A program made the position numbers and the translations under genes. The notes below the pieces were generated by a model. The model was not told the DNA's origin. It did no database searches and saw only the letters and a list, made by a program, of their open reading frames with translations. Of a DNA stretch of 49,945 nucleotides, positions 42,278 through 49,945 are shown piece by piece; the stretch's first letter is position 1, and each line of letters opens with the position of its first letter. Source of the DNA: Roseburia sp. (GTDB lineage: Bacteria; Bacillota; Clostridia; Lachnospirales; Lachnospiraceae); NCBI GenBank assembly GCA_023664685.1, contig JAMPFC010000010.1, positions 1 to 49,945 of the forward strand. The letters are read 5' to 3'.

Positions 42278-43174
42278 TCATCCAAACAACTTTTCAAACC
42301 AACTTGCAATCTTCTCAGCGATCATTGCAAAAAATTCTATGATCTTCTGGAGAAAACCTTTTGCCTCATCGATATCAATATCAAGATCCCGGAGTTTGTT
42401 ATAAACATCCTCTGCCTGCTGTTTGAGTTTATCAACGTCCAGATCAAGGCCCTTGATCTTATCAAGAAGCGCGGAAAGGCGCTGTATCTGCTCAGCGGTA
42501 AGCGTCACACCGAGTTCTTCTGCCGAATCCTCGATGATCTCCTGAATCTCTTCTACGGAGTCGATATCCTCATCCAGAATCCTCTCTTTTGCCAAAGCCA
42601 CAAGTTCTTCTGCTTTATCTGAACCGATCTCTTCACCGAGTTCACCGGTCAGTACGAGTTCATTTGTAGCCGCATCCGCATTTTCCTCGTCAAGCTCTTC
42701 GCCTGTCATAGTAGAATACGCTTTCATCGCGCCGACAAGCGCCGCTGTCCCCGACAGATTGAATGGGCCAGCCACTGTCACCTGCGCATCGGTAATCCCC
42801 GCTGTGATCAGTGCATTTGTATACATACCGCTCGTACAATACGTGATGTTATTTGTCTCGACACGGATTCCTCGTCCTTCCTCCACCTTCTCGATCTTTA
42901 CCGACGAGAGGGCTTTTGTCCCGATGACAGAATCCGAAAGATAGTCATCCAGATAATCGTGTTCGTCCTCATTGGTGATCTCAATGACCTCATACTCCGA
43001 CAGCTCTTCCTCTGTCACACCAAGCAGCGAAAGCACCGTACTTCTCTGCTCCTTATCCAAGTCTGCCCCCAGTGAAATGTACGGTTTCACCTCTACGGTG
43101 TCCGCATCCGCCACTGCTGCCGGGAACAGTCCCATCGCCAGTGAAAGAACTGCGATCAATAATTTCTTTCCCAT
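42278..43174 (-). CDS. Exported DUF1002 protein
   Basis: 298 aa with a signal peptide (KKLLIAVLSLAMGLFPAAVADA). The mature part begins with the DUF1002 pattern (SLGADLDKEQRSTVLSLLGV; then YCTSGMYTNALITAGITDA; FNLSGTAALVGAMKAY), as in B. subtilis YpuA. A long acidic helical region (about 160-270) and an amphipathic C-terminal end (FFAMIAEKIASWFEKLFG) follow. The latter could attach to the membrane. It is likely extracytoplasmic. It lies 27 bp after dapL and 24 bp before the glycerophosphotransferase genes, so a cell-envelope role is likely. The biochemical function is unknown. Confidence 0.88.
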   Translation of the reverse strand: MGKKLLIAVLSLAMGLFPAAVADADTVEVKPYISLGADLDKEQRSTVLSLLGVTEEELSEYEVIEITNEDEHDYLDDYLSDSVIGTKALSSVKIEKVEEGRGIRVETNNITYCTSGMYTNALITAGITDAQVTVAGPFNLSGTAALVGAMKAYSTMTGEELDEENADAATNELVLTGELGEEIGSDKAEELVALAKERILDEDIDSVEEIQEIIEDSAEELGVTLTAEQIQRLSALLDKIKGLDLDVDKLKQQAEDVYNKLRDLDIDIDEAKGFLQKIIEFFAMIAEKIASWFEKLFG

Positions 43175-43201
43175 TTATATCCCTCCATTTTTTCAAAACA
43201 A

Positions 43202-44413
43202 TTATTTCCGGATCCTCTCCATCGCCTCTTTTGTATTTTCAAGGGAACCAAATGCAGTAAGACGGAAATATCCCTCACCGCTCGGCCCAAATCCACTTCC
43301 CGGCGTACCCACGATATTCCGTTCCTCAAGCAGATAGTCAAAGAAATCCCACGAAGTCATGCCCTCCGGCGTCTTAAGCCAGATATATGGTGCGTTCACT
43401 CCGCCAAATATCGTGTACCCGGCGTCCGAAAGCCCCTCGCGGATGAGTTTTGCATTATTCATATAATATGCGATCTGTTCTTTCGTCTGGCGTTTTCCTT
43501 CCTCACTGTATACAGCTTCTCCGGCTCTCTGGATGATATACGGCGCCCCGTTAAATTTGGTGCCATGCCGTCTCGCCCAAAGGCTGTTTAACGATACACC
43601 GTCACAGGTCAGCTCCTTTGGAATCACAGTAAATCCAAGACGTGTTCCCGTAAATCCGGCATTTTTTGAAAAACTTCTCATTTCGATCGCACATTTTTTC
43701 GCTCCCTCGCACTCGTAGATCGTGTGAGGAACATCTTCCTCGGAAATATATGCCTCATATGCTGCATCATAAATAATAACAGCACCTTTTGTCAAAGCAA
43801 AGTCAACCCATTTCTGGAGCTGCTCCTTGTTCAGTGTCGTTCCGGTCGGATTGTTCGGACAGCAGATATAGATCAGATCCGGCGTCTCGGAAGGAATCTG
43901 AGGCACAAAATTATTTTCCGCTGTACAAGGCATGTAGATCACATCCGACCAGCACTCCTTCTCCTTGAGATACTCGCCCGTCCGTCCTGCCATCGCATTC
44001 GTATCCACATACACCGGATAAACCGGATCGCACACTGCGATTTTATTATTTTTTGCAAAAATATCACCGATATTCCCGGAGTCACTCTTTGCACCATCAC
44101 TTACAAAAATCTCATCGATCGCAATCTCTACCCCGCGCGCTTTATAATCATTTTCCACGATCGCACTTCTGAGGAACTCATAACCAAGATCCGGCGCATA
44201 TCCCTTAAACGTCGCCGCATCCGCCATCTCATCCACTGCACTGTGCAGTGCCTTGATCACAGCAGGGGCAAGCGGGAGCGTCACATCACCGATCCCGAGC
44301 CGGATCACCTTTTTGTCCGGATTCGCCTCCGTATAGGCATTTACCTTTTTCGCTATCGTTGAAAACAAATAACTTCCCGGCAGCTTTAAATAATTATCAT
44401 TTATTTTGTACAT
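43202..44413 (-). CDS. dapL: LL-diaminopimelate aminotransferase
   Basis: 403 aa, a fold-type I PLP aminotransferase that makes LL-diaminopimelate from tetrahydrodipicolinate in one step, for lysine and peptidoglycan. Family features: N-terminal [36 protein letters not shown], and the PLP lysine in [15 protein letters not shown] near residue 250. The C-terminus has [26 protein letters not shown] lies 9 nt before the ATG. It heads a closely spaced series with a DUF1002 protein and three wall-polymer enzymes, linking precursor supply with envelope genes. Confidence 0.96.
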   Translation of the reverse strand: MYKINDNYLKLPGSYLFSTIAKKVNAYTEANPDKKVIRLGIGDVTLPLAPAVIKALHSAVDEMADAATFKGYAPDLGYEFLRSAIVENDYKARGVEIAIDEIFVSDGAKSDSGNIGDIFAKNNKIAVCDPVYPVYVDTNAMAGRTGEYLKEKECWSDVIYMPCTAENNFVPQIPSETPDLIYICCPNNPTGTTLNKEQLQKWVDFALTKGAVIIYDAAYEAYISEEDVPHTIYECEGAKKCAIEMRSFSKNAGFTGTRLGFTVIPKELTCDGVSLNSLWARRHGTKFNGAPYIIQRAGEAVYSEEGKRQTKEQIAYYMNNAKLIREGLSDAGYTIFGGVNAPYIWLKTPEGMTSWDFFDYLLEERNIVGTPGSGFGPSGEGYFRLTAFGSLENTKEAMERIRK

Positions 44414-44495
44414 ATCAATCGTATCCTCCTGAAATAGATATTTTTACACCACAGCATCTATTTTATCATCACACTTCATTTAATGCAAGTCCTTC

Positions 44496-44524
44496 TTTAC
44501 AAACATTTGTTCCTGTGTTAAAAT
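44496..44524 (+). promoter_or_regulatory. dinB promoter with LexA-like box
   Basis: TTTACA (44496-44501), 17-bp spacer, TAAAAT (44519-44524). The spacer holds AAACATTTGTTC (44501-44512), one mismatch from the Gram-positive LexA core GAAC-N4-GTTC. Its position between the boxes would let LexA block transcription, as expected for an SOS-inducible polymerase. Confidence 0.65.
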
Positions 44525-44572
44525 TTACTTAGGTGACTTTCACATTTGTAACCGTTTGGAGATGATGTTTTT

Positions 44573-45754
44573 ATGGTGATCTTTCATATCGATGTCAATA
44601 ACGCTTTTCTCAGTTGGGAAGCAGTTTCCCGTCTGACAGAGCATCCCGGACAAACGGATCTTCGGACGATCCCATCGGTTGTCGGCGGGAGTGAAAAAAG
44701 CCGCCACGGTATCGTTCTGGCAAAAAGCATGCCGGCGAAGGCGTTCGGCATAAAGACTGCTGAAACGCTCGTGGAAGCGCGAAAAAAATGCCCGCAGATC
44801 AAAGTAGTTCCTCCCAGACATGAGCTTTACAAAGAATTTTCTGGGAAACTGATCTCCTATTTAAAAAGCTTGACGCCAGTCGTTGAGCAGTACAGCATCG
44901 ATGAAGCATTCGCTGATATGACAGACGCAGCGCTTCTTCGCACCCACTCCCCGGTAGAAGCCGCTCATATCGTGCGCACGGAGATCGAGCAGACATTTGG
45001 CTACACCGTAAACATCGGCGTCTCTTCTAACAAACTTTTGGCAAAAATGGCGTCGGATTTTGAAAAGCCAAACAAAGTCCACAGTCTCTTTCCGGAGGAA
45101 ATCCAAACCAAGATGTGGTGCCTTCCTGTCAGCGACCTGTTTTTTGTGGGAAAAGCTTCGGCAAAAAAACTTTATAACCTCGGAATCCGGACGATCGGGG
45201 AACTTGCCGCCTTTGACCGGGAAATCCTCCGCTCCCACATGGGAAAGCACGGTGTGATGATCCATGACTATGCAAATGGCATTGATTCCTCGCCTGTGCT
45301 GAGCGAACAGGCGGAGGCAAAAGGATATGGGAACTCAACAACGCTTCCCCACGATGTGACAGACGATGCCGAGGCAAAAAAAATCCTTATGAAACTATGC
45401 CGCTCCGTAGGCGGCCGCCTCCAAAAAGATACCATCATGGCACAGGTCATCTCCGTTTCCATCAAGGATTCGGCATTTCATCAGGTCAGCCACCAGTGTA
45501 CGATGCCCGCTGCCAACACTCCTACCGAACTGTATCATTTTGCATGTGGGCTGTTTGACGAATTGTGGGATGGCTCCCCCATCCGTCTGCTCGGTGTGGC
45601 AACTTCAAAACTTACGCGAGAACCCGCAAGACAATTAAACCTCATGGACAGCAGCGATTATCTGAAAAAAGGGAAAATGGAAAAGGCGGTCAGCCAAATC
45701 CGTAAAAAATTTGGGGATGACGCAATTTTTCGCGCCTCCTCTCTTGAAAAATAG
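44573..45754 (+). CDS. dinB: DNA polymerase IV (Y family)
   Basis: A 393-aa translesion polymerase. The catalytic acidic residues are in HIDVNNAFLSWE (D7) and YSIDEAFADM (near 107-116). The steric region, helix-hairpin-helix (FVGKASAKKLYNLGIRTIGE, near 195) and little-finger domain (about 240-350) follow in normal order. No obvious beta-clamp motif was fixed at the C-terminus. GGAG lies 11 nt before the ATG, a long spacing. The LexA-like box in its promoter suggests DNA-damage control. Confidence 0.94.
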   Translation: MVIFHIDVNNAFLSWEAVSRLTEHPGQTDLRTIPSVVGGSEKSRHGIVLAKSMPAKAFGIKTAETLVEARKKCPQIKVVPPRHELYKEFSGKLISYLKSLTPVVEQYSIDEAFADMTDAALLRTHSPVEAAHIVRTEIEQTFGYTVNIGVSSNKLLAKMASDFEKPNKVHSLFPEEIQTKMWCLPVSDLFFVGKASAKKLYNLGIRTIGELAAFDREILRSHMGKHGVMIHDYANGIDSSPVLSEQAEAKGYGNSTTLPHDVTDDAEAKKILMKLCRSVGGRLQKDTIMAQVISVSIKDSAFHQVSHQCTMPAANTPTELYHFACGLFDELWDGSPIRLLGVATSKLTREPARQLNLMDSSDYLKKGKMEKAVSQIRKKFGDDAIFRASSLEK

Positions 45755-45771
45755 GCGATTTTTAACGATAT
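45745..45771 (+). promoter_or_regulatory. Possible sigma-D (flagellar) promoter
   Basis: TGAA (45745-45748), 15-bp spacer, AACGATAT (45764-45771), near the flagellar sigma consensus TAAA-N15-GCCGATAT. It lies about 36 bp before the FliK-like gene and overlaps the end of dinB. Three of four bases match at -35 and six of eight at -10. Confidence 0.4.
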
Positions 45772-45806
45772 TTATATTGAAATGATTTGCAGAAAGGAAG
45801 AGGCCC

Positions 45807-47588
45807 ATGCCGATCACAAGCAATAGCGTACACAACAATCAGGAACGTTCCGGAGGAATGAACCATACATCCCCTGCGAGGCGTACATTCCGGACAGGTA
45901 ATTCGACGATCACCGTAAGAGAGGGCGAAACCCTCAAAGGAGTCGTCAGCGATATACATGGCAATGAAATCACGATCTCAATGGAGGATGGCAGTTCTTT
46001 TACCGGAAAACTACCGGAGGCTTCCCAATACTCCATCGGCCAGAAGGCCGCATTTCTCATTACCAGTCTGGAAAATGGCACCATTTATATGAAAGCGATG
46101 TCACAGGCATATCTGCTCGGCATGGACGACACGATCGAACAGGCATTGGAGGAGGCAGGGCTTCCAAAAAGCCCAAGGAACCTCGAAATCGTGCGCAGTC
46201 TTTTGGAAAATCAGCAGTCGATCAGCAGACAGAATATCCTTGACTCCCTGCAGCTATGTTCCAAATATCCAAACGCCGACGTAAATTCTGTGATCACCAT
46301 GAAGCGTCTTGGTATGCCAATGGACGAGGCGACCGTAACCCAATTTGACAATTATCAGAACCAGACGCATCAGCTTCTATACCGGATGGATTCCCTCGCC
46401 GACTCAGTCAATGAACTGCTTTCTGATCTCGCCGGGGAAAATCCCGCCATTGCCCGGTATGCCGCAAGTGAAACGCTAGAGCTGATCCTTAATTCCCTCC
46501 CCTCTCTGGAGGAAGCTAATCTTACTGCCAGCCAGTCGGCATCCGAACTGGCAGAAGAGATCAATCCGGACGCCCTGACAGAAGAAGAAATGGCGGCAGA
46601 AAAAACAGCCAGTGAACAGCCGCAGACAACTCCTGAGACACCGTCTCCGGCTGGTGAAGAAGCCGCCTCTCCGTTTGCAAAAATGAAACAATTACTTACA
46701 GGGATCGCAGAGCGCTCATTACCCGGCGCTGACGCAAGAGCTGCGGATGCTTCCCAATTTATTCCGGAACAGACCGGTTATCAGCTCTCCACCGCAGAAC
46801 GTGCCAGTCTGTCAGAGTTTCTGGGCAAGTATACCGACGATCAAGCCCTGCTCTCCTCTTTAGAAAAGGGAGACCTGACCGCCAGAGAGCTTCTCACGGA
46901 AATAAAAAATCTGCTTTCCTCTCTTCCGGATGATTCCCTTCACGATCTTTTGACCTCCAGTGGATTTCAAAAGGCGACAAAAGGACAGCTTCTCTCCGGA
47001 TGGACGATTTCTCCGGACGGACTAAAGGAAGAGGGTGGAATCGAAACTCTCTACAACCGCATTCAGGAGCAGTTTTCGGAACTGACGAATTTAAGCCGCA
47101 TGTTTGCAACGAGGCCTTCCGGTGAAGACGTCGTAAACACGACGACCGACTTACAGCAGAATATGGAATTTATGAAAATGTTAAATGAGCAGTTTGCCTA
47201 CATGCAGCTTCCGCTCAAACTTTCCGAGCAGAACGCACACGGCGATCTGTATGTTATGACACGCAAAAATGCCCTCAAAAAGTCCAAAGACAATCTGCGG
47301 GTTTTACTTCATCTGGAAATGGACTCACTGGGGCTTCTCGATATACACATTACGAAAGAACACACAAATATCTCGACCAAATTTTATGTGGCAAAGGATT
47401 CCGCACGAAAACTTTTGGAAAAAAATGCGGAACTCTTAAAAGATGCGATCAACGAACAGGGGTACAGTTTTTCCTCTGAGTTTCTCGCAAAAGAAAAAGA
47501 TATCGATCTTGTTCATGACTTTATTGAAAATGAATCACCCGGGCCAGTCGGAAATATTACACGGTATAACTTCGACCTCCGGGCATAA
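45807..47588 (+). CDS. FliK-like flagellar hook-length control protein family
   Basis: 593 aa. The N-terminal about 110 residues are beta-rich (STITVREGETLKGVV; SSFTGKLPEASQYSIGQKAA), followed by a helical part and a low-complexity Ala/Glu/Pro linker (about 245-290). The C-terminal region (about 445-570; LLHLEMDSLGLLDIHI, TKFYVAKDSARKLLEKNAEL) matches the Flg_hook/FliK C-terminal domain. FliK proteins measure hook length and switch export specificity. The N-terminal layout resembles the Lachnospiraceae family DUF6240 (recalled). It stands apart from other flagellar genes, after dinB, with a possible sigma-D promoter. GGAAGAGG precedes the ATG. Confidence 0.72.
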   Translation: MPITSNSVHNNQERSGGMNHTSPARRTFRTGNSTITVREGETLKGVVSDIHGNEITISMEDGSSFTGKLPEASQYSIGQKAAFLITSLENGTIYMKAMSQAYLLGMDDTIEQALEEAGLPKSPRNLEIVRSLLENQQSISRQNILDSLQLCSKYPNADVNSVITMKRLGMPMDEATVTQFDNYQNQTHQLLYRMDSLADSVNELLSDLAGENPAIARYAASETLELILNSLPSLEEANLTASQSASELAEEINPDALTEEEMAAEKTASEQPQTTPETPSPAGEEAASPFAKMKQLLTGIAERSLPGADARAADASQFIPEQTGYQLSTAERASLSEFLGKYTDDQALLSSLEKGDLTARELLTEIKNLLSSLPDDSLHDLLTSSGFQKATKGQLLSGWTISPDGLKEEGGIETLYNRIQEQFSELTNLSRMFATRPSGEDVVNTTTDLQQNMEFMKMLNEQFAYMQLPLKLSEQNAHGDLYVMTRKNALKKSKDNLRVLLHLEMDSLGLLDIHITKEHTNISTKFYVAKDSARKLLEKNAELLKDAINEQGYSFSSEFLAKEKDIDLVHDFIENESPGPVGNITRYNFDLRA

Positions 47589-47589
47589 A

Positions 47590-47615
47590 AAGGTGCGCTA
47601 ACAGCTGCGCACCTT
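47590..47615. terminator. Hairpin terminator between the FliK-like and MATE genes
   Basis: AAGGTGCGC (47590-47598), 8-nt loop, GCGCACCTT (47607-47615), a perfect 9-bp stem. On the minus strand it is followed by TTTT, giving a good terminator for the MATE gene; it also ends the convergent plus-strand gene two bases after its stop. Confidence 0.82.
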
Positions 47616-47623
47616 CCAAAAAT

Positions 47624-48982
47624 TTACTCTTTTTTCGAGGACAATATCCTGTTAAACATCGCCACAAACAGGATTCCGCATGTGACCGCAGATATGATAT
47701 CTGAAATCGGCTCCGCATAATAGATAAACATAGCGTCCTTTGTGATCCAAGGCAGGATGATCGCCAACGGGATCAAGAGGATAACCTTTCTCAAAAGAGC
47801 GATAAAAAGTGATATTTTCGCCTGTCCCAATGCCAAAAACGTGGTCTGGCTCGTCATCTGGACTCCGAAGATCAGCATCCCGCACATAAATACAGGCAGC
47901 ACGCCGGAGACAAGTTGAATCAGCTCCCCGCTATTGGTAAACAGTTTTGCAAAGGTTCCCGGAAGCAACATGATCGTCCCCGTAAACAAAACACTGTATG
48001 ACATGACCATGATAAACATCGTAAGATAGGTTTTCTTCACTCTCTGTATATTTCCCGCTCCAAAATTATAGCTCATGATCGGCTGCACCCCTTGGGTAAA
48101 TCCACCGACCGGAATACTGACAAACTGCATAACACTCTGCATGATCGTCAGAGCGCCCACATACATATCCCCGCCATATTTTTGCAAACCGCTGTTCATA
48201 ACGATTGAGATCATGCTCTCAGTCGCCTGCATGATAAACGGAGAGACACCAAGCGACATGACTTTTGCCACAATTCTTTTTTCTATCTTTAGGTTTTTTC
48301 GCCGGATTCCAATCGCACGTTCTTTTCTCGTCAGAAAACGGAGAACCCAGACCGCACTTACAAACTGCGAAATAACCGTAGCCAGTGCAGCTCCTCTTAT
48401 CCCCATCCCAAAAGCAAAAATAAAAAGCGGATCCAGTGCAATGTTTAAAAACGCTCCGATCAGAACGGATATCATCGCTGTTTTTGAGTGTCCCTGCGCA
48501 GTGATATACGGATTCATTCCGAGCGAAATCTGCACAAACACCGTACCAAAAATATAGATCGTCATATACTCGTTGGCGTAGGGAAACGTAGCATCACTGG
48601 CGCCAATCGCATAGAGAAGAGGTTCTTTTACAATAAAAAAGAGGAGCATAAGAGAAGCGGAAAAAAGAAGAAGAAGCGAAAATCCATTTCCGAGGATTTT
48701 TTCTGCCTCCTCCTTGTCGCCCCTGCCCAATGCAATGGCAGAGAGCGGGGCGCCGCCCGCTCCTACAAATGCACTGAATGCCGATATGATCACGATCATC
48801 GGGAGTGCAAGTCCCACTCCCGTCAGCGCGATCGCACCCACATCCGGAATATGGCCGATATAGATCCGGTCTATGATATTATACAGAAGATTAATGATCT
48901 GGGCGATCAGAGTCGGGATTCCCATACTCATGATCAATCTGACAATCGGTGCCTTTCCCAATTTTTCTTCTCTGGATTCCAT
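47624..48982 (-). CDS. MATE-family multidrug/sodium exporter
   Basis: About 452 aa with twelve membrane helices in two homologous halves. Family features are visible near the start (IPTLIAQIINLLYNIIDRIY, about 20-40; GVGLALPMIVI) and in the second half (FTQGVQPIMSYNFGAGN). MATE proteins expel cationic compounds using Na+ or H+. The ATG at 48982 is preferred over the GTG one codon earlier; AAGGG lies 10 nt upstream, inside the end of leuS. The gene starts 6 bp after the leuS stop, so it is translated from the leuS message. The substrate is unknown. Confidence 0.92.
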   Translation of the reverse strand: MESREEKLGKAPIVRLIMSMGIPTLIAQIINLLYNIIDRIYIGHIPDVGAIALTGVGLALPMIVIISAFSAFVGAGGAPLSAIALGRGDKEEAEKILGNGFSLLLLFSASLMLLFFIVKEPLLYAIGASDATFPYANEYMTIYIFGTVFVQISLGMNPYITAQGHSKTAMISVLIGAFLNIALDPLFIFAFGMGIRGAALATVISQFVSAVWVLRFLTRKERAIGIRRKNLKIEKRIVAKVMSLGVSPFIMQATESMISIVMNSGLQKYGGDMYVGALTIMQSVMQFVSIPVGGFTQGVQPIMSYNFGAGNIQRVKKTYLTMFIMVMSYSVLFTGTIMLLPGTFAKLFTNSGELIQLVSGVLPVFMCGMLIFGVQMTSQTTFLALGQAKISLFIALLRKVILLIPLAIILPWITKDAMFIYYAEPISDIISAVTCGILFVAMFNRILSSKKE

Positions 48983-48988
48983 CACGCA

Positions 48989-49945
48989 TCAACCCTTCAC
49001 AACAATATTGATAATTCTTCCCGGAACATAGATTTCTTTTACGATCTCTTTTCCGCTGATCTTATCCGAAACTGCCTCTTTACCTGCCACGATCGCTTCA
49101 TCCTTCCCTGCGTCGATCGCAAGTTTTACCGTTGCGCGCACTTTTCCATTGATCTGAACAGCAATCTCCTGCATCTTCTCCACCGTTTTTTCTTCTTCAT
49201 ACTCCGGCCACGGATTTTCATACAGGCGCTTTTCGTATCCCATCGTCTCCCACAGTTCCTCCGTGATATGCGGAGCGACCGGATTCAAGAGCTGGAGTAC
49301 AACCCGGAAATCATCCTTTGTCAATTTATCTGCTTTGTAAAATTCATTGATCAGAGCCATCATAGCCGCGATCGCAGTATTGTATTTCAATGTTTCAAAA
49401 TCGCTGCTTACCTTCTTGATCGTCTGGTGGATCTTTGTCTCAAGCTCCGCTGAGTACCCTTCCCCCTCCACGATCATATCCTGAAGTTTCCAGACACGGT
49501 CAAGGAAACGCCGGCATCCCTTTACCCCATCATCTGACCATGCCGCTGCGGCGTCAAATGCACCGATAAACATTTCATACGTACGGAGAGTATCCGCACC
49601 ATAAGTATTTACGATATCGTCGGGATTTACTACATTTCCGCGCGATTTACTCATCTTTTCACCGTTTTCACCAAGAATCATCCCGTGGGACGTCCTCTTC
49701 TGATATGGCTCTTTTGTCGGCACAACCCCCTGATCATAGAGAAATTTATGCCAGAACCGCGAATACAGCAAATGAAGCGTCGTATGCTCCATACCGCCAT
49801 TATACCAGTCTACCGGAAGCCAGTACTCCATCGCCTCCCGGCTGGCTAATGCCTCGGTATTCTTCGGATCGATATAACGCAGGAAATACCACGATGAACC
49901 CGCCCACTGCGGCATCGTATCTGTCTCCCGCTCTGCTTTTCCCCC
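48989..49945 (-). CDS. leuS: Leucyl-tRNA synthetase, 3' part
   Basis: The last 318 codons of leuS; the 5' part lies beyond the window and the frame is open to the last base. The visible start ([20 protein letters not shown]) is the conserved core stretch of class I LeuRS. The KMSKS signature ([18 protein letters not shown]) follows. The anticodon-binding helical domain ([12 protein letters not shown]) and the C-terminal LeuRS domain ([11 protein letters not shown]) complete the end. It charges tRNA-Leu with leucine in the cytoplasm. It is translationally close to the MATE gene. Confidence 0.96.
   Translation of the reverse strand, partial: GGKAERETDTMPQWAGSSWYFLRYIDPKNTEALASREAMEYWLPVDWYNGGMEHTTLHLLYSRFWHKFLYDQGVVPTKEPYQKRTSHGMILGENGEKMSKSRGNVVNPDDIVNTYGADTLRTYEMFIGAFDAAAAWSDDGVKGCRRFLDRVWKLQDMIVEGEGYSAELETKIHQTIKKVSSDFETLKYNTAIAAMMALINEFYKADKLTKDDFRVVLQLLNPVAPHITEELWETMGYEKRLYENPWPEYEEEKTVEKMQEIAVQINGKVRATVKLAIDAGKDEAIVAGKEAVSDKISGKEIVKEIYVPGRIINIVVKG

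Noticed and set aside
1-49945. tRNA, rRNA or phage/IS genes
   Set aside because: Gaps between genes were read for T-arm patterns, long rRNA blocks and transposase or integrase motifs; none was recognised. A tRNA or covariance search was not run.

Overview
The window looks like chromosome of a motile, flagellated Lachnospiraceae-type Firmicute (Clostridia). The grounds are the SCIFF peptide with its radical SAM maturase, a B. subtilis-like mbl/flhO/flhP arrangement, YvyF next to ComF, LL-diaminopimelate aminotransferase, a DUF1002 protein, multidomain CDP-glycerol glycerophosphotransferases, and two families that I recall only from this group (DUF5716 and DUF5717). No rRNA, tRNA, CRISPR array, transposase or phage gene was seen.

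Layout. 0-2.4 kb (+): the 3' end of a two-domain FtsX-type ABC permease and an XRE regulator with a beta-rich C-terminal half. 2.36-2.71 kb: a 354-bp gap made of a duplicated gene-end/terminator block. It carries two long hairpins whose 25-nt loops are exact reverse complements of one another. 2.7-11.7 kb (-): mbl, flhO/flgF-like, flhP/flgG-like, a rod-binding FlgJ-like protein, recD2, comF and yvyF, then UDP-galactopyranose mutase and a family-2 glycosyltransferase. 11.9-14.0 kb (-): SCIFF peptide, its maturase and a TIGR04086-type membrane protein. 14.1-15.0 kb (+): a PHP phosphoesterase.

15.0-23.9 kb (-): the most intriguing block. A tight run encodes a very large solenoid-like protein (DUF5717-like, 1174 aa), an actin/Hsp70-fold candidate (DUF5716-like), a helical-repeat protein, a coiled-coil membrane protein, a CBS-pair protein and thiE. 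It is read from a strong extended -10 promoter followed by a perfect 18-bp palindrome. A further membrane protein with a helical C-terminal half lies upstream. I infer a membrane-associated multi-protein machine of unknown function.

24.0-26.7 kb (-): two lipoproteins of one architecture and a small exported protein. 26.9-30.1 kb: a divergent pair, an MntP/YtaF-like membrane protein and a Ca2+-type P-type ATPase. 30.1-36.4 kb (-): a visibly A/T-richer block that looks acquired. It holds a HicA-like toxin with a Phd/YefM-like antitoxin under a palindromic operator, a coiled-coil protein, an AAA/DUF4143 ATPase and two ABC half-exporters. 36.5-44.4 kb (-): dapL, a DUF1002 protein and three glycerophosphotransferase genes spaced as one operon, pointing to a glycerol-phosphate cell-wall polymer. 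44.5-47.6 kb (+): DNA polymerase IV with a LexA-like box in its promoter, then a FliK-like protein. 47.6-49.9 kb (-): a MATE exporter downstream of the 3' part of leuS, which runs off the window.

All families were assigned by reading motifs and gene order by eye; no database search was run.
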